The notes: generated from the sequence alone by a model not told the origin. 41,649 bases of DNA from Mytilinidion resinicola (GCF_010093595.1 NW_022985466.1:1-41649), one strand, 5' to 3'. Shown: positions 25,301 through 36,472, counted from the first letter of the stretch. Program-made: numbers and translations.

Positions 25301-26325
25301 TTGACTTTTCTTGACCAAGTCTGGGACCATCATCCTATCTTGCTCAAGCTTAGCGAGCCGACGACCGAGCTTCTGCTTCAAGTAATGAGAAGCTTCAGGC
25401 GGGATGGTCCCGAGACAGTCATCTAACAGGCGTGACAGGAAGATGCTCATTATAGTCTTGTAGTATGTGTGACCAAGCTCAGCTCCAAGCGCCCTATACA
25501 AGTGTCGTTGAACGGCTACACGAATGACAAGGTAGAATGGGGATCTTCGCCAGGGCTTGCGCGCCTGTTTGAAAGACACGGTGTCGTGAACGCGTTTTCG
25601 CAAGATTGGGGCAAGAAAAGTCGCGCCGTTGGTGTCTAGAATCGTCATCAACAAGCCAGTGATCAGAGCTGGGTCTGTCGTATCCCGTATCTCCGGCATC
25701 GGTGCGGACGCTTTATAGGTAACAGCGGCGAATTGTTTTACAGATTCAATGCTGGCCTGTTCCAGGAACGCAGCCAGACACTCTACGAAGGAGTCATCTG
25801 AGTAAACCTCGGGAGGTACCGAAACTGCGTGACCGGGGAAATCCCATTGCAAGGCATGTTTGGTTGCTAGGACTTTTTCGCAAACTGCCGATGTCTCGCA
25901 AGCTTCGAACACAAGAAGGTCTTCGTCATAATCCCTAGGGGAATCAGCAACCGGAGAGCGCTAATAACGGGAAGTGACAATTACCCGTTGTATTTATAGA
26001 CCAAAAGGGCAGCATTCTGTTCCGTCACATAGAGGATAAGCGAATGGCTTCTCTCTAGTTGTTTTAGCTCCTTCACCAAAAGGTTCCTGTCGATCTTTCC
26101 CTCAACATTCAGAGCCTTTGACGTAGTAAGTGCCAACCGAACTGAATTCACACATGATTGGTGTTCAAGAGGACAGAAAGGTGCGATAACTTTGATGGCG
26201 GCGATCATGCGGTCTAAAAGCGCGGATTCAACTCTGAAAAGGTTTCTGTCCTCTTCCCCGGGGACGTTACGGGGCAGTGCAGCGTGGAAATACTGCTGCA
26301 GTAGGAACTCCCGAGAAGCAGCCAT
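16379..26325 (-). CDS. Giant DUF6606/DUF3638/DUF3645 protein (3192 aa), SF2/SecA-like P-loop ATPase of unknown function
   Basis: Six exons: 26325-25985, 25934-20017, 19906-19020, 18915-18659, 18602-16759, 16710-16379. They sum to 9579 nt (3192 codons plus TAA) with no internal stop. The start ATG (26325) sits in GCAGCCATGG, just before the DUF6606 opening LLQQYFHAALPRN. DUF6606 covers roughly residues 8-300; a Lys/Glu coiled coil lies near 573-612. DUF3638 holds motif I MGKGKTS (2077-2083), LALPEH (about 2162-2167) and DESD (2206-2209). GFSGTND (2516-2522) follows, then DUF3645 with DESH...RGTDLKLP (2663-2675) and QAAMRLRLLGQSQ (from ~2695). The C-terminus has FLREWLAVLRK...TPMGFV...DHPFF and an Asp/Glu/His-rich tail from about 3141. 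Families of this architecture are about 3000 residues and sometimes auto-named ubiquitinyl hydrolase; the role is unknown. Helicase-like ATP binding is my inference. Motif I has Lys where I recall Glu (GEGK). Confidence 0.9.
16711..16758 (-). other. Intron 5 of the giant gene (48 nt)
   Basis: Donor GTAAGT, acceptor CCATAG, branch GCTAAC. Splicing gives FVKKPCTF-LREWLAVLRKNQDF, the conserved C-terminal block of the family. Confidence 0.92.
18603..18658 (-). other. Intron 4 of the giant gene (56 nt)
   Basis: Donor GTGAGT, acceptor CTACAG, branch CTGAC. Splicing joins LRELHYYIR to FNVYLLDFYLNSFVFPGHARQF. A nearer AG at 18621-18620 would give a 39-nt intron without a branch site and was not chosen. 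Confidence 0.88.
18916..19019 (-). other. Intron 3 of the giant gene (104 nt)
   Basis: Donor GTAAGT, acceptor TTATAG. Splicing joins DPIAVPYH to AKGVPSPTSEWGHPDVAIILTCL, the expected family sequence, in phase 0. Confidence 0.92.
19907..20016 (-). other. Intron 2 of the giant gene (110 nt)
   Basis: Donor GTAAGT, acceptor CTAG, branch site GCTAAC about 10 nt before the acceptor. Splicing gives GKGKTSCIL-PMVAAVLADKR, rebuilding the DUF3638 nucleotide-binding block. Confidence 0.92.
25935..25984 (-). other. Intron 1 of the giant gene (50 nt)
   Basis: GTAATT...CCCTAG with a GCTGATT branch-like site. Removing it skips the in-frame TAA at 25983-25981 and joins ...YKYNG to DYDEDLLVFEACE, continuing the DUF6606 domain. 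Confidence 0.85.
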
Positions 26326-26551
26326 GGCTGCACCGCTCAAGCTGCTTGACAAGAACAATTCTTGGGGGGTAGAGCGCGATGTCTCGGAGGTGTCGCATAC
26401 ACTGGTGCCGAAGTAGATAGAAGGGTGATGATTGAGTTGGTGTATCAAAACGCTTGCTAGCGGGGTTGCGGAGCGGGGTAGGACATCAAGAGCTACATTT
26501 TCATTCCACACCAGCGGCCGTAGCATCGACAAAGTCCTACTATACCCCTTA
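26326..26551. promoter_or_regulatory. 5' leader/promoter region of the giant gene
   Basis: The minus-strand frame stays open without a stop for 94 codons upstream of the chosen ATG, up to an ATG at 26607. The extra residues begin with an Arg-rich stretch (RGRRRFGKYALRRCYS) that could pass for a mitochondrial presequence. They lie outside the conserved domain and that ATG has a poor context, so I treat this as untranslated leader. No clear TATA box. Confidence 0.4.
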
Positions 26552-26841
26552 GTTACAGAGTAGCACCTCCGCAGAGCATATTTACCGAATCTTCGTCGGC
26601 CTCGCATCAGCTTGGACGCCTAGTCTAAGTTCAGCTTTTGAAAGTAGGGCAGCGCACCAGCACTCGCCGCCCGGAGACTCTTGGCGATCTGAGGGCGATA
26701 TCTGCATAACCGTCCTGGATAATATCCGCGTGTGGGGGCAAGAGAGCAAACTCTCCACGGCGGTGAGGGAGATAGAGAACGTACTTGAGTGGACCGAGCG
26801 TTCGCCTCCCATACGTTTAGCTCATGCCCTACGAGAGCTAT
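26552..26841 (+). pseudogene. Possible upstream exon of the DUF7587-like remnant
   Basis: A plus-strand frame without ATG is open from after a TAG near 26549 to a TAA at 26843. It ends with protein-like text: GDICITVLDNIRVWGQESKL, TAVREIENVLEWTERSPP, IRLAHALREL. A GT at 26842 and AG at 26884-26885 would splice it in frame to VPSDPEFLFRAHRH of the next entry, but the donor (GTTAAC) is poor and the intron only 44 nt. It overlaps the 5' leader of the minus-strand gene. I do not recognise the sequence. Confidence 0.35.
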
Positions 26842-26878
26842 GTTAACCCGGCCTCACCATAGTGCTTTACGATGTTAA

Positions 26879-27447
26879 TATCAAGATGTTCCCTCCGATC
26901 CCGAATTCCTCTTCCGGGCACACCGGCACGTGGGCACGAGCCAACCAACGTTCGAACCAGAATTAGAAGTGCCTTTCAATCTCGAATTTAAGTGCACCGT
27001 CTCCGTGGACGGATTCGCGGCACTCTTGGCTGAACATCTAGGCAAGACACAAGAGGAGAAGAGGACGAGTGATAGGGTAGAGACAGGCTTCCTATCCATG
27101 AGTCCGGTACTAGAATGGACGGTTTATGCAATAGGGCAGAAGTGGAAGGACAGGAAAGCAGATGAGACAGTCAGCCTTGCTGTCTTCAATGCTGGGAGGC
27201 TGCGGCAGACTCCAGACCTAACCGTTTTCTATGTCTCCGACATCCTCTAGTTTCTCGAAGGTCGGGGTAAAGAGGACATTGTCCCGCGGGATATCTAAGG
27301 TGGGCACGGAACTGTAACAAGTACGTGTTAATTGGCAAGGTGCACGGGGGCGGGTTACTTCGGTGGGTTCCGTGGACCGAGCTGTATGGGTTAGGATTTC
27401 TATCAAGCCGCTTCCTTAGGGCATACACCCTAGGGAGATATTGCTAG
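26879..27447 (+). pseudogene. Broken gene remnant, possibly DUF7587 domain family
   Basis: The first frame reads PSDPEFLFRAHRHVG, TGFLSMSPVLEWTVYAIGQKW, VSLAVFNAGRLR and TVFYVSDIL, then TAG (27248-27250), then FLEGRGKEDIVPRDI and TAA. The sequence continues in another frame from about 27298 with RWARNCNKYVLIGKVHGGGLL and RWVPWTELYGLGFLSSRFLR, ending at TAG 27445-27447. One nonsense codon and one frameshift therefore separate parts that fit a single protein. The layout (LFR near the start, W-rich middle, RWVPWTEL near the end) resembles fungal DUF7587 proteins as I remember them. Both stops would be Gln codons before a CpA-to-TpA change. Function unknown. Alternative: a living gene with an unusual intron, judged less likely. 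Confidence 0.5.
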
Positions 27448-27605
27448 TGGAGGGACAAGGTACACGATACTGCAGGATGCATTAAAGTAGAAGATGTCTG
27501 TTAGAATATTATAGAATTCGAGAAGATGCTGGCAAGGCTATAGGTTAGCATCCTTCTACTACTTATAAAATTAATTCTTAAACCGGGTTCCTAATTAGGC
27601 GTTAG
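27448..27605. other. Intergenic, no gene
   Basis: Contains a short imperfect hairpin (GAAGATGCT...AGCATCCTTC, about 27520-27560). Base use moves toward AT-rich. Nothing else supported. Confidence 0.35.
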
Positions 27606-27794
27606 TACTTGTATACCCCCTATTCTTAGTAAATATACACCCCCTAGACTTGGCGTTTTACCGCCTTCCTATTGGCTCGGACTACGGCTCTAAATGCTCT
27701 CTGCAAATGCGGCTATGTATAATATAAGCAATTACATGGCCATATAGCCTCCAGCACAGCCTATCTGATTTGTGCAGCTGTATATATATACGGC

Positions 27795-27967
27795 CGTACG
27801 TGAGCTCGTACGTGAGGCTATACACATCGGCATGGCTATATAGCCGTACACGAGCTCGTACGTGAGCTCATACGTGAGGCTACACGAATTGAAAAGGATG
27901 CGCTGTAAAACGGAGAGGCTATATAGCTATGCTAGCTTGTATAGCCTTACGTACGAGCTCACGTACG
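27795..27967. repeat. 29-bp inverted repeat with an extra internal direct copy
   Basis: The left arm 27795-27823 (begins CGTACGTGAGCTCG) pairs with 27939-27967 with one mismatch. A third copy in left-arm orientation lies at 27857-27885 with a few differences. The motif is itself built from CGTACGTGAG and GAGCTC, so each arm is partly palindromic. A stem with a ~115-base loop is possible. Confidence 0.85.
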
Positions 27968-28078
27968 CCTAAGTGAATGAGAAAGGCTCCACGTGCGGAT
28001 GCACGTGAGAATAGAGCTCCGGACGAAGCTCCGAGCCTCTCCAGCCAATTAGAAGATCAGACGAGAGGGGGGGTATAC

Positions 28079-28120
28079 GTGGAGTGATTAGGGGTGTGCG
28101 TGGAGTAATTAGGGGTGTGC
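28079..28120. repeat. Two tandem 21-bp units
   Basis: Units start CGTGGAGTGATTAGGGG at 28079 and CGTGGAGTAATTAGGGG at 28100, differing at one base. They form the right end of the fold-back repeat. Confidence 0.8.
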
Positions 28121-28312
28121 GTTTATCCCTCCCCTATTTAAGATAGTATATAGACTACTAAGCCCTATAGAGTAAGCCTTTATATAACTAGTTAAAAGGT
28201 ATAAAATAACGTAGGTGGCAAGCGAGTCGCGCAGGTAAGCGAGTCGCGCACCCTTTAACTTTTTGCAACGCGACCTCTGTTAACTATAATAGCTCCACCA
28301 ACAACAAATCTA

Positions 28313-28624
28313 TTGCCGTACAACGAAGGAGACCTTTTCCTTGCTATCTTATCTATCAATTCTACACAGATTCCTAGTGCACGGTATGCTGCATTACTAT
28401 ACAATATCCCTAAATCTACACTACGCGACCGACGCGCCGGAAAGCCTGCACGACGCGATTGCGAGCCCAACTTAAAGAAACTTACTGCAACTAAAGAGGA
28501 GGTAATTATCAGACACATACTAGACCTAGATACGCGTAGGTTTGCGCCCACTTTTAATACTGTACGCGATATAGCAAATATACTACTTGCTAAGCACGGC
28601 GCTGGCCAGGTTGGCCAGAAGTAG
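28313..28624 (+). pseudogene. N-terminal DNA-binding part of element E transposase
   Basis: The open stretch encodes YNEGDLFLAILSINSTQIPS, ARYAALLYNIPKSTLRDRRAG and an RRFAPTFNTVRDIANILLAK segment. This is the psq-type helix-turn-helix followed by the Tc5/CENP-B-type HTH of pogo transposases. It stops at TAG in GQK-TAG-LKNFINRTP, where the related elements have Trp (TGG), a RIP-type change. The same frame is open upstream to about 28280; an ATA at 28286 may be the mutated original ATG. Non-functional because the remainder is RIPped and interrupted. Confidence 0.85.
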
Positions 28625-28925
28625 CTAAAAAACTTTATTAACCGGACACCTAGCCTTAAAATGCAATTTAATTAACTATATAACTAGTAAAGGGCCCTAT
28701 ATAAGAATTCTATAATTATTAAAGGCTAGTTTAACCTAGTAGCGCGTACTAAAGCTATATATAGCATCTGTAATAAGAACACCTATAATTTTAATAAAAC
28801 TAGCTTTCTATTCGGCAGGATATTATTATAGCTTATTATTATAGGCTCTAAAAGGCGCGGCCGACTAAAAGTAATATAGCCTAGCAATTATAAGTAGGCT
28901 ACAGTTATCTAGGGAATTAATACTA

Positions 28926-29459
28926 TATAACGGGTCGTTTTTTCTATACCTTCTAAGTGTTACACACTAAGGTAGGGTATAGGTTAAGTTATTATCGGGG
29001 TATAATAGTTTTTAAAAGGTAAGGTAAGATTAATCTTAGGTATAAAACGGGGTTATTACTTCTAATAGGTAGTATTAAAGTCTTAAGTTAAATATAAGGT
29101 TTCTATCTATATAAAGGAGCGTCCTTATATATAAAGCTCCGTCCTAAGAAACCTATCTGCTCGTCGCCCTCGCAGAGCTCGCAGCCCTCGAGCGCCTCGA
29201 GCGGGTTGAGCGCTTTCTCGGCTCTATACTTACTTCTCCTATAAGCCTAACGAGCTATTATATAACCCTATTCTCCGTAATATCCTATTTTTAGATCGTT
29301 CCTATCTACTAGCAGTCCGTAGGGGAATCTAGGATCCCTATACGTCCCACACGTAACCCTCTTAGTCCTGTAACCTGGTCCTGCGTAATTAGCCTAATCT
29401 GTCTACTTATTTCCGCGAGTGCCTCTGCGCTTAGGTGGTTCGTATTACGGGTTGTAATA
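28926..29459. repeat. Solo LTR (534 bp) inserted in element E
   Basis: It begins TATAACGGGTCG and ends CGGGTTGTAATA, compatible with TG...CA ends after RIP. TACTA (28921-28925) and TACTG (29460-29464) flank it; the single difference is a TpG-to-TpA change. Removing it restores the transposase reading GINT-AR-VIPLFIIFTAKY. There is no second copy or internal region in the window, so it probably arose by LTR-LTR recombination. Confidence 0.75.
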
Positions 29460-32400
29460 TACTGCTAGGTAAGTAATCCCGCTATTTATTATCTTTACAG
29501 CTAAGTACTACTTTTCTACCTAGTATTAGGATAATAATATACCTAGTAATTAGGCTATTTTAGTAAGTAATAATAGCTAGATAATAAATAAGCTTAGTAT
29601 TATATAGCTGCGGTACTTTAATAGGTATATAAAAGGAAAAACAGCAGGCGCACACCGGCTATTAATTCTAGATAGCTATAAAAGCTATAAATTACTCAAG
29701 TTCCAGGCTATCTATAGAAAGAACAATATCTATACTTTCTATATACCAGCGTATTTATTACACCTTCTATAGCTACTTAATATAGGTTACTTTTTACTAT
29801 TAAAGCGCGTATATAGGTATTAGGTTAATAGCCTAGTATATAACTATATTAACTATATTACTAAGCTTAAGTTTTTACTAGCCTTTAAAGCCGCCTTTAA
29901 TATATTATTTATAAAAAATAACATCTATATAAGCTTTTAAGGCGCTGGCCTAATCCTATATAATCTAAATAAGGTACTATTATAGCTTAATATTAGGCTT
30001 TAGACGCCTACCCCTATTGCTATAGATATTACCCTATAGGAATTAAAAATACTAAGTAACACGCGTAAGCTAGGGTTTTAATTAATCCTAATTTATAATT
30101 AGATATTATTATTATTATTATTATTAGGTTCTATTAGGCCGATTTAGCTCCCGTTAGGGTCTATATAGTAGTGCTATCTAGGTTTTATTTATAAGGGGAA
30201 ACCGTTCGCTCTATAGCAGTCGGGTGAAAACCTTATTTTCTATAGTATATAACGCCTTACGTTCCTTTTATTTCTGCGCAGCTGTAGGGGACGCGTAGCA
30301 GCTCTATAAGTATTGCCACGGAGTAAGCTATTTTAATATATTCTCTAGAATCGATCCGGTGTCTATAGGCCCTAGGTTCTAAGGTTATATAGTATTTAGA
30401 AGGTTAGTAAGATCCGGGGTCCGCGTTAGGGCGCGCGTGCCCTTACTATACGCGCGTGCCCTTTTTCTTAAAAGCTAAGGTATTAAATTAAAGAATAATA
30501 GGAAATTAGGGGGGTTGCCCTATTGCGGGCGTACCTATAGTTATATAATATGCGTACGTGTATATAGTTCTATTCTTAGAGCGTGGCTATATAAGTTAGC
30601 TAGCTGTATAGCTAGCTTTTCCGTTGCTATTTTTCTAGCTATAGAGAGGTAGAGTAGAAGGTCTATTTAGTGCAGGAACTATTATAAAACGGCCTTATTT
30701 CCCTTATAGTCTTTATATAGCTGTATATATATTCTTATTTTAGCCTTAAAAAATATATTGCCTCTACTATTATAGTATTATTTATAGTGTATTACTATAT
30801 ACTTTAAAAACTGTAGTATATACCCGCAGGGGCACGTAGGTAAAAGGTAATTAGGCACTCTTATACAGTGCAGGTATATATTAAGCCCTATATATTCCGT
30901 TTATAAAAGCGTAATAATTAAGCTTTCTGCTTTTATAAGCTTATAGTATTTAGTTGCCTAATTTTTATTCTATTTTATATTAAGGGCCGGCGTAGGAAAG
31001 CCCCTTTATTTCTTTCTATAGGCCTTCTATTTATTCCTCTACTTTTCCTTATATACTTCCTATATTATTCCTTATTTTAAAAGCTTATATAAGTTATCTA
31101 ACTGCCTTTTATACCTTAGGGCTAGTACTATAGCCTTAACCGCGAGCCTTTTTAGTATATTACGCCGGCTTAGCTTATATTTAGGCGTTTTCCTAGGCTT
31201 ATAATATCTCCTAATAGTGTTTTTAATAGTGCAGCACGTAGTTTTAATATACTTTCTAGCCTAGCCTGCGCGCGTGCAGTCCGCGTATACTACTGCAAGT
31301 TCCTTTAGCTTAAGCCTTAAAAAGGGGTAAAAGGTTTTATATTTAAGCGTTTTAATATCTATTATTTTATACGCCCCTGTAATAGTATAAAGGAAGTAGT
31401 TCTAGGCTATTTTAAGTTATTTAATTTTCGCTTTACTAATTTATTCCTTTATACCTGGCGTTGGAAACTAGGTAGTGCACCTATATATAAGAACCGGCCT
31501 AATAACTGCTAAGTATATATACTATGCTTTTTAGAAGCTTGCGCCCTATATTAATACTATTAGCCGTGTAAGAGCTCCTATCTATACTATAGCCTTTTCC
31601 TTTATAATATATATATGCGGGCCCTATTTAAGTTTAGAGTCTACCTAGACTTTAAGCACGCGGAGCTCTATAATTAGGCCTTTTATAAAGCCTTAGATGT
31701 TTACTATAGCCTTTATATTTACCGTATTTAAACGGCGCCTTATAAAGTATATAAGGTAATACTTATCTAGGGCAAATACTATACTATACTTCTTCGCCTA
31801 CTCTATACACTATACGTGCGTACTTTTAATTACCCTGCAGTTTTCTTTCGTACTTCTGCTAAATATAAGGATATTAGTGTTATCTATAAACCTGTAGGCT
31901 ATTATATTACCTTTTTATAGTACCGGTAAGAGCGTGCTTATAAAAAATAAGAAAAGGATTAGTAAAAGTAAGGATTTTTATAGTATACCTGTGTTAACCG
32001 GGATAGTTTTAGTAATATATCTTCTAATAGAAAGTTTTATAGTTCGGTCCTATAGGAATAATTCTATAAATTAGACTATCTATTCCGGTATATATTAGAC
32101 CTGTAGGTTATATATTATTCTTTTATAAAATACTCTATTAAAGGCCCCTAAAATATCTAGGCTAAGAAAAAAGGTAATAAGGTAAAAGTTGCCCTTCTAT
32201 ATAGTTTATATTTGTTCCGTAAAAAGTTCTAGTACTGTCTGCGTAGATTATTCGGGCCTTGCGCCTATTTAGCTCGGTAGGAGCATGCCTTTCTCTTCTG
32301 CTATTTTAGATAGTTTTCGTGCTATAATATATTTAAGCAGCTTACCTACTATTTCTAGCAGCGTAATTAGCCTATATAACTTTACTATATTATAGAACGC

Positions 32401-35044
32401 TTTCTAAGGCTTATATAGTACTATAGTAATTAATTTTTTATACGGCTATAGGTAGTGCCCTATATATATACACCTAGTAAAGAACCTAGCTAGTATTAGT
32501 ACTAGCTATATTTCGCATTTTTTAAAAATCCTGTTAGTTATCTTTATAATACCCGGGGCCTTATCCGGGGCTATTTCTATTAGCGCGGAGAGGATATTTT
32601 CTACTATAATATTTTATAAAAACTTATATAGCTCTAGGTATTAGTATTTTTTAATATTAGAGAGGTCTACCTCTATAGAAGGTAAGAAGAACTATTCTAT
32701 AAGTATTTAGGCCTTAGTCTTATTATCTATATAGAGCGTTGCGTTATTAGGCTATAAAAAAGGGGGGAATTAAGGCGGTGGCTATAGTTCCTTTCTAATA
32801 GTTCTGCTCTATTTAGCTAGCTTTTATACGCCTTTCGGATCCGATATAATTTTATCTACTATGCGGCGCTATACTTTTATACTTTCTTTATATATAGCCT
32901 TTTTCTTTCTATTATACTATACTTTATATAAAATCTAGTCCTCTACTATTTTTAATAAGCGCTAGGTTCTATAGGCCCGCCTTATTTCCCGCACTTCCTT
33001 AGTATACTCTATTAACTACGCAGGTAATACTTATTTTAACAGCTTTATAAGTAGTATAGTTTCGTCTATTATAGCTTATATATACTTATATAGGCGGTGT
33101 GTAAATATATTAAAATCTTTCTTTATCTTCTATAGGTTATTCTAAGTTTCTAGCTTATCTAGCCGTATTACTAGGTTCTTTTATACTTTTTTCTATACTA
33201 TATTTTTCTACAGCCTACGCTATAGGGGTTCGGCTACCTTTAATAGTAAGATATTAAACTCTATATATATAGGCCGGTAATTAGAGTTATAGTTCTATTC
33301 TTTTTATACTATAAAGGAAATTATTTATTCTATTAGCTACCCTATTATAAATATAAGGTTAATTATAAACTATAATATTCCTTTTACCTATATCTTTAGC
33401 CCTTCCTTTATAGCTAGGTTTATACCTGCTTTACGCGTAATATAAAGGAGCTCCTCTGCTTACTCCTTAATTTATATAACTTAAACTCCTTTCTATAGCG
33501 GATAGTATAGGTTTATATCTCCGATAAAAATATATTCCGCTTTAGTATTGTTTAGCAGTAGGGGTAGTTCCTGTATAATACTATTAGAGTTCGGGTTAAC
33601 GTATTCTATAAGCGAGCCGTCTACCTAAGCAAGCCGTCTACTTTATTACGAAAACGCGACGCGTTAACTTCTAACTACTATGCGTTGACAACACAACGTG
33701 CAATTAATATAAAATAAAGGTCGAATATGCATAGCTATCGCAGCAATTAATCGGCAGCAATTTACAAGCGAACGGCGCGCTATTACAATATATAACGTCC
33801 CCAGAAGCATACTTCGAAATCGACGCGCTGGAACAACCCCACGACGCGATTCTAAGCCTAATTCGAAGAAGCTTTTAAAGCTAGAGGAATTAGTTATTAC
33901 TTAATATATACTCGACCTGGATTTATAAGGATTTCCGCCTAGCTTGTATACTATACAAGAGATGGCCAACAAATTGCTTACTAAGCGCGCCGCCGGCTAA
34001 GTTAGTAAGAACTGGCCAGAAAACTTTGTTAAGCAAACACCTAAGCTTAAAATATAATTTAATCGAAAGTATAACTGTTAAAAAGCTCTATATAAGGATC
34101 TAAAAGCTATTAGCAATTAGTTTAAGCTTATGCGCAATATAAAAGCAAAGTATAGTATTCTAAATAAAAATATATATAACTTTAATAAAGCCGGCTTCTA
34201 AATAGGTGTTATTTTAACAGGCGTAGTTATAACAGGCTCTAAGCGCTGTAATTATCCAAAATCTATACAGCTAGGTAATCGCGAATAAATAATAATAATC
34301 TAAGGTATTAATACTTGTAGATAGGCTATTCTACTATTTATTATCTTTGCAGGTATATACCACCTTTCTATATAGTATAAGGGTAATAATATACTACTAG
34401 ATTAGGTTATAGTAGTAAGTAATAATAGCTAGATAATAAATAAGCTTAGTATTACCTAGCTATACTATTTTAATACGTATATAAAAGATCGCATAATAGG
34501 CACGCACCGGCTGCTAATTATTAATAGCTATAAAAGCTATATCTCGCTCGAATTCCAATAGATTTATAAAGAGAATAATATTATTACTTTCTATATACCA
34601 GCGTATTTATTGCACCTGCTACAGCCGCTTAATATTAGCTGCTTTGCGCTAATAAAAAAGGCGTATAGGCGCTAAATTAAGGACTTAGTATACTACTATA
34701 TTAACTATATTACTAAGCTAAAGTTCCTGCTAGTATTTAAAGTAGCTTTCTATAGCTTAATTATAAAAAGCAATATTTGCGCAGGCTTTTAAGGCGCAGG
34801 CTTTTAAGGCGCAGGCCTTATACTACTTAATTTAGAAGTAGTGCTATTAAAGCTTAATATTAGGCTCTATATACTATTACCTTCGCCTGCTGCTATAGAG
34901 GCTTTATAGGAATTAAAAATACTAAGTAACGCTCTTAAGCTAGGCTCTTAATTAGCTTTAATTTATAAGCATATTTAAATATATTAAAATAGCTTACCTA
35001 TAGCTATTTTTAACTCGCTTAATAGCCTCTCTAAAGGTGCTAAA

Positions 35045-35266
35045 TATCACGACGACGATGTATTAGATATAAACGCGAGATAAATAAGCATTAGATTTAA
35101 TTAATAATAGCTACGTACAGCTGTATAATAAATTAAGAGAATTAGTAAAAAGCAGAAGCAGGGGCAGAGGCAGGTCTATATACAGGACGGGCCGCGAGCT
35201 AGGGCCAGCAGGGCCAGGGGCAAGCTACGCCACGGCGTAGCGCGTATAACGGGCAATACCGTTACA
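35045..35266 (-). repeat. 3' LTR (left) of gag-only element
   Basis: Starts TATCACGACGACG and ends AATACCGTTACA. It aligns with the LTR at 36473 with a small number of C/T or G/A differences. The GC-rich middle (GGGCCAGCAGGGCC) is retained. Confidence 0.92.
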
Positions 35267-35396
35267 GTACCCCCCCCTTAGGGGCAGCAGCGGATGCGGC
35301 GCGGAGGGCGGATAGGGTTTCGCTTTTAGCTATTAGCTTTAAACAAGGCTAAACTGTAATAGCGGATAGGGTTGCTAAAATAGGATAGGTTATAAT

Positions 35397-36430
35397 CTAG
35401 CGGATGTAGGGGCTAGAGCTGGAAGTAGAATTGGAACTAAAGTGCGAGCGAGAGCGAGAGCGGGAGCTAGTGCGTAATAGTAGGCAGTTCGCAATCCAGT
35501 AATTATAAGCGCTATAGCAGAGGCAAAATCCGTTCGCTAGGCAATGCGCGCGGCGGGAAGCAGGGGAAGTCTTAGCACTGGAGTTAGAGTCGGAATCTAG
35601 ATTAAAGGCGATAGTATAGATTTGCGGGTTAATATCCATCTTTATTATATTATAAGCCGGCTTCTAGGCTTACTTCTAGGGCTAGGCTAGCGGACAACAG
35701 GTGCGGTAATTAAGGCCTTAGACGTGCTCGATATATATACTATATAGGAGGCTAAATAAGAAGTTCTCTAACTTCTTAAGAAACTGGCGGAGGGCCTGGC
35801 GTAGGCTATAATAAAGTGCTATAACACGGGAAACATCTGGCTAAGAAAAGGCCTTCGCCTTATAGGCGAATTGCTTAAAGCGTGCCAGGTATATAATTAG
35901 CGATTTATCTTCCCGTTAACGCATAGAAGAGAACCGCTAAATAGCCTTTTATTATTCCCTCGGGTTATAGCAGAGGCGCTAGAAGAAGAAGAAGATGTCC
36001 TTAGGGTTCTAGGACTAGGCATCTTCGGCAGATTAGCGGAGGAACAGGACGGATACTTATTAGGGTTATTTAAGCCGGTCCTATATATAGTTAAATATAT
36101 TAGCGCCGGTAAGCTAATCGGAACAGAGCTTAGCTCTAATTAATAGCAGCTATATACGTAATATAAGGGGCTTACTATTAAATTAAAGGGGGTTAGGAAG
36201 GCGTAAGCGCGGACGGGTAGTAAAGAGGAAGGTATTAAGGTTAGTTTATAAGGATTAGGTTTCGATTTATAGTAACTAAATCTTAACCTACTAGTTCTAA
36301 AGTTCCTATTATAGTTGCTGTATAAGCAGAAGAAGAACTAACTAGTTAGCTATTATAGGCTGGAGGAAAAGGAGAAAAAATCTAGCTAGGACTAGTTTAT
36401 TAAAGACTCTTCGTGGAAGGTCCGTAATAG
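35397..36430 (-). pseudogene. Decayed gag gene of the short LTR element
   Basis: Minus-strand reading from right to left gives NPRE..KAI.RFSSMR.RED and SLIIYLARFKQFAYKAKAF, the retrotransposon capsid pattern with Gln codons turned to stops. The last part, open at 35639-35397, contains CLCYSAYNYWIANC, a CCHC zinc knuckle with Cys and His changed to Tyr, followed by a Ser/Arg-rich tail. No polymerase follows before the polypurine tract. Confidence 0.75.
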
Positions 36431-36472
36431 CTTTGCGCTATTGTTAACGTCTAGCTAGGCGACCAATTCTAA

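Larger units (their letters stand above)
27606..28130. repeat. Fold-back or MITE-like element
   Basis: The left side carries GTATACCCCCTATTCTTAG and TACACCCCCTAG. The right side, in reverse complement, carries CACACCCCTAATTACTCC and GTATACCCCCC. Inside lie a 29-bp inverted repeat and several CTATATAGC palindromes. The ends therefore face each other as imperfect inverted repeats around a self-complementary core. There is no coding frame and CpA content is normal. No target-site duplication was identified, so the exact ends are uncertain. Confidence 0.5.

Noticed and set aside
26326..26607. N-terminal extension of the giant protein from the ATG at 26607
   Set aside because: The frame is open, but the ATG at 26325 has a much better context and lies just before the conserved DUF6606 opening. 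Kept only as a possibility.
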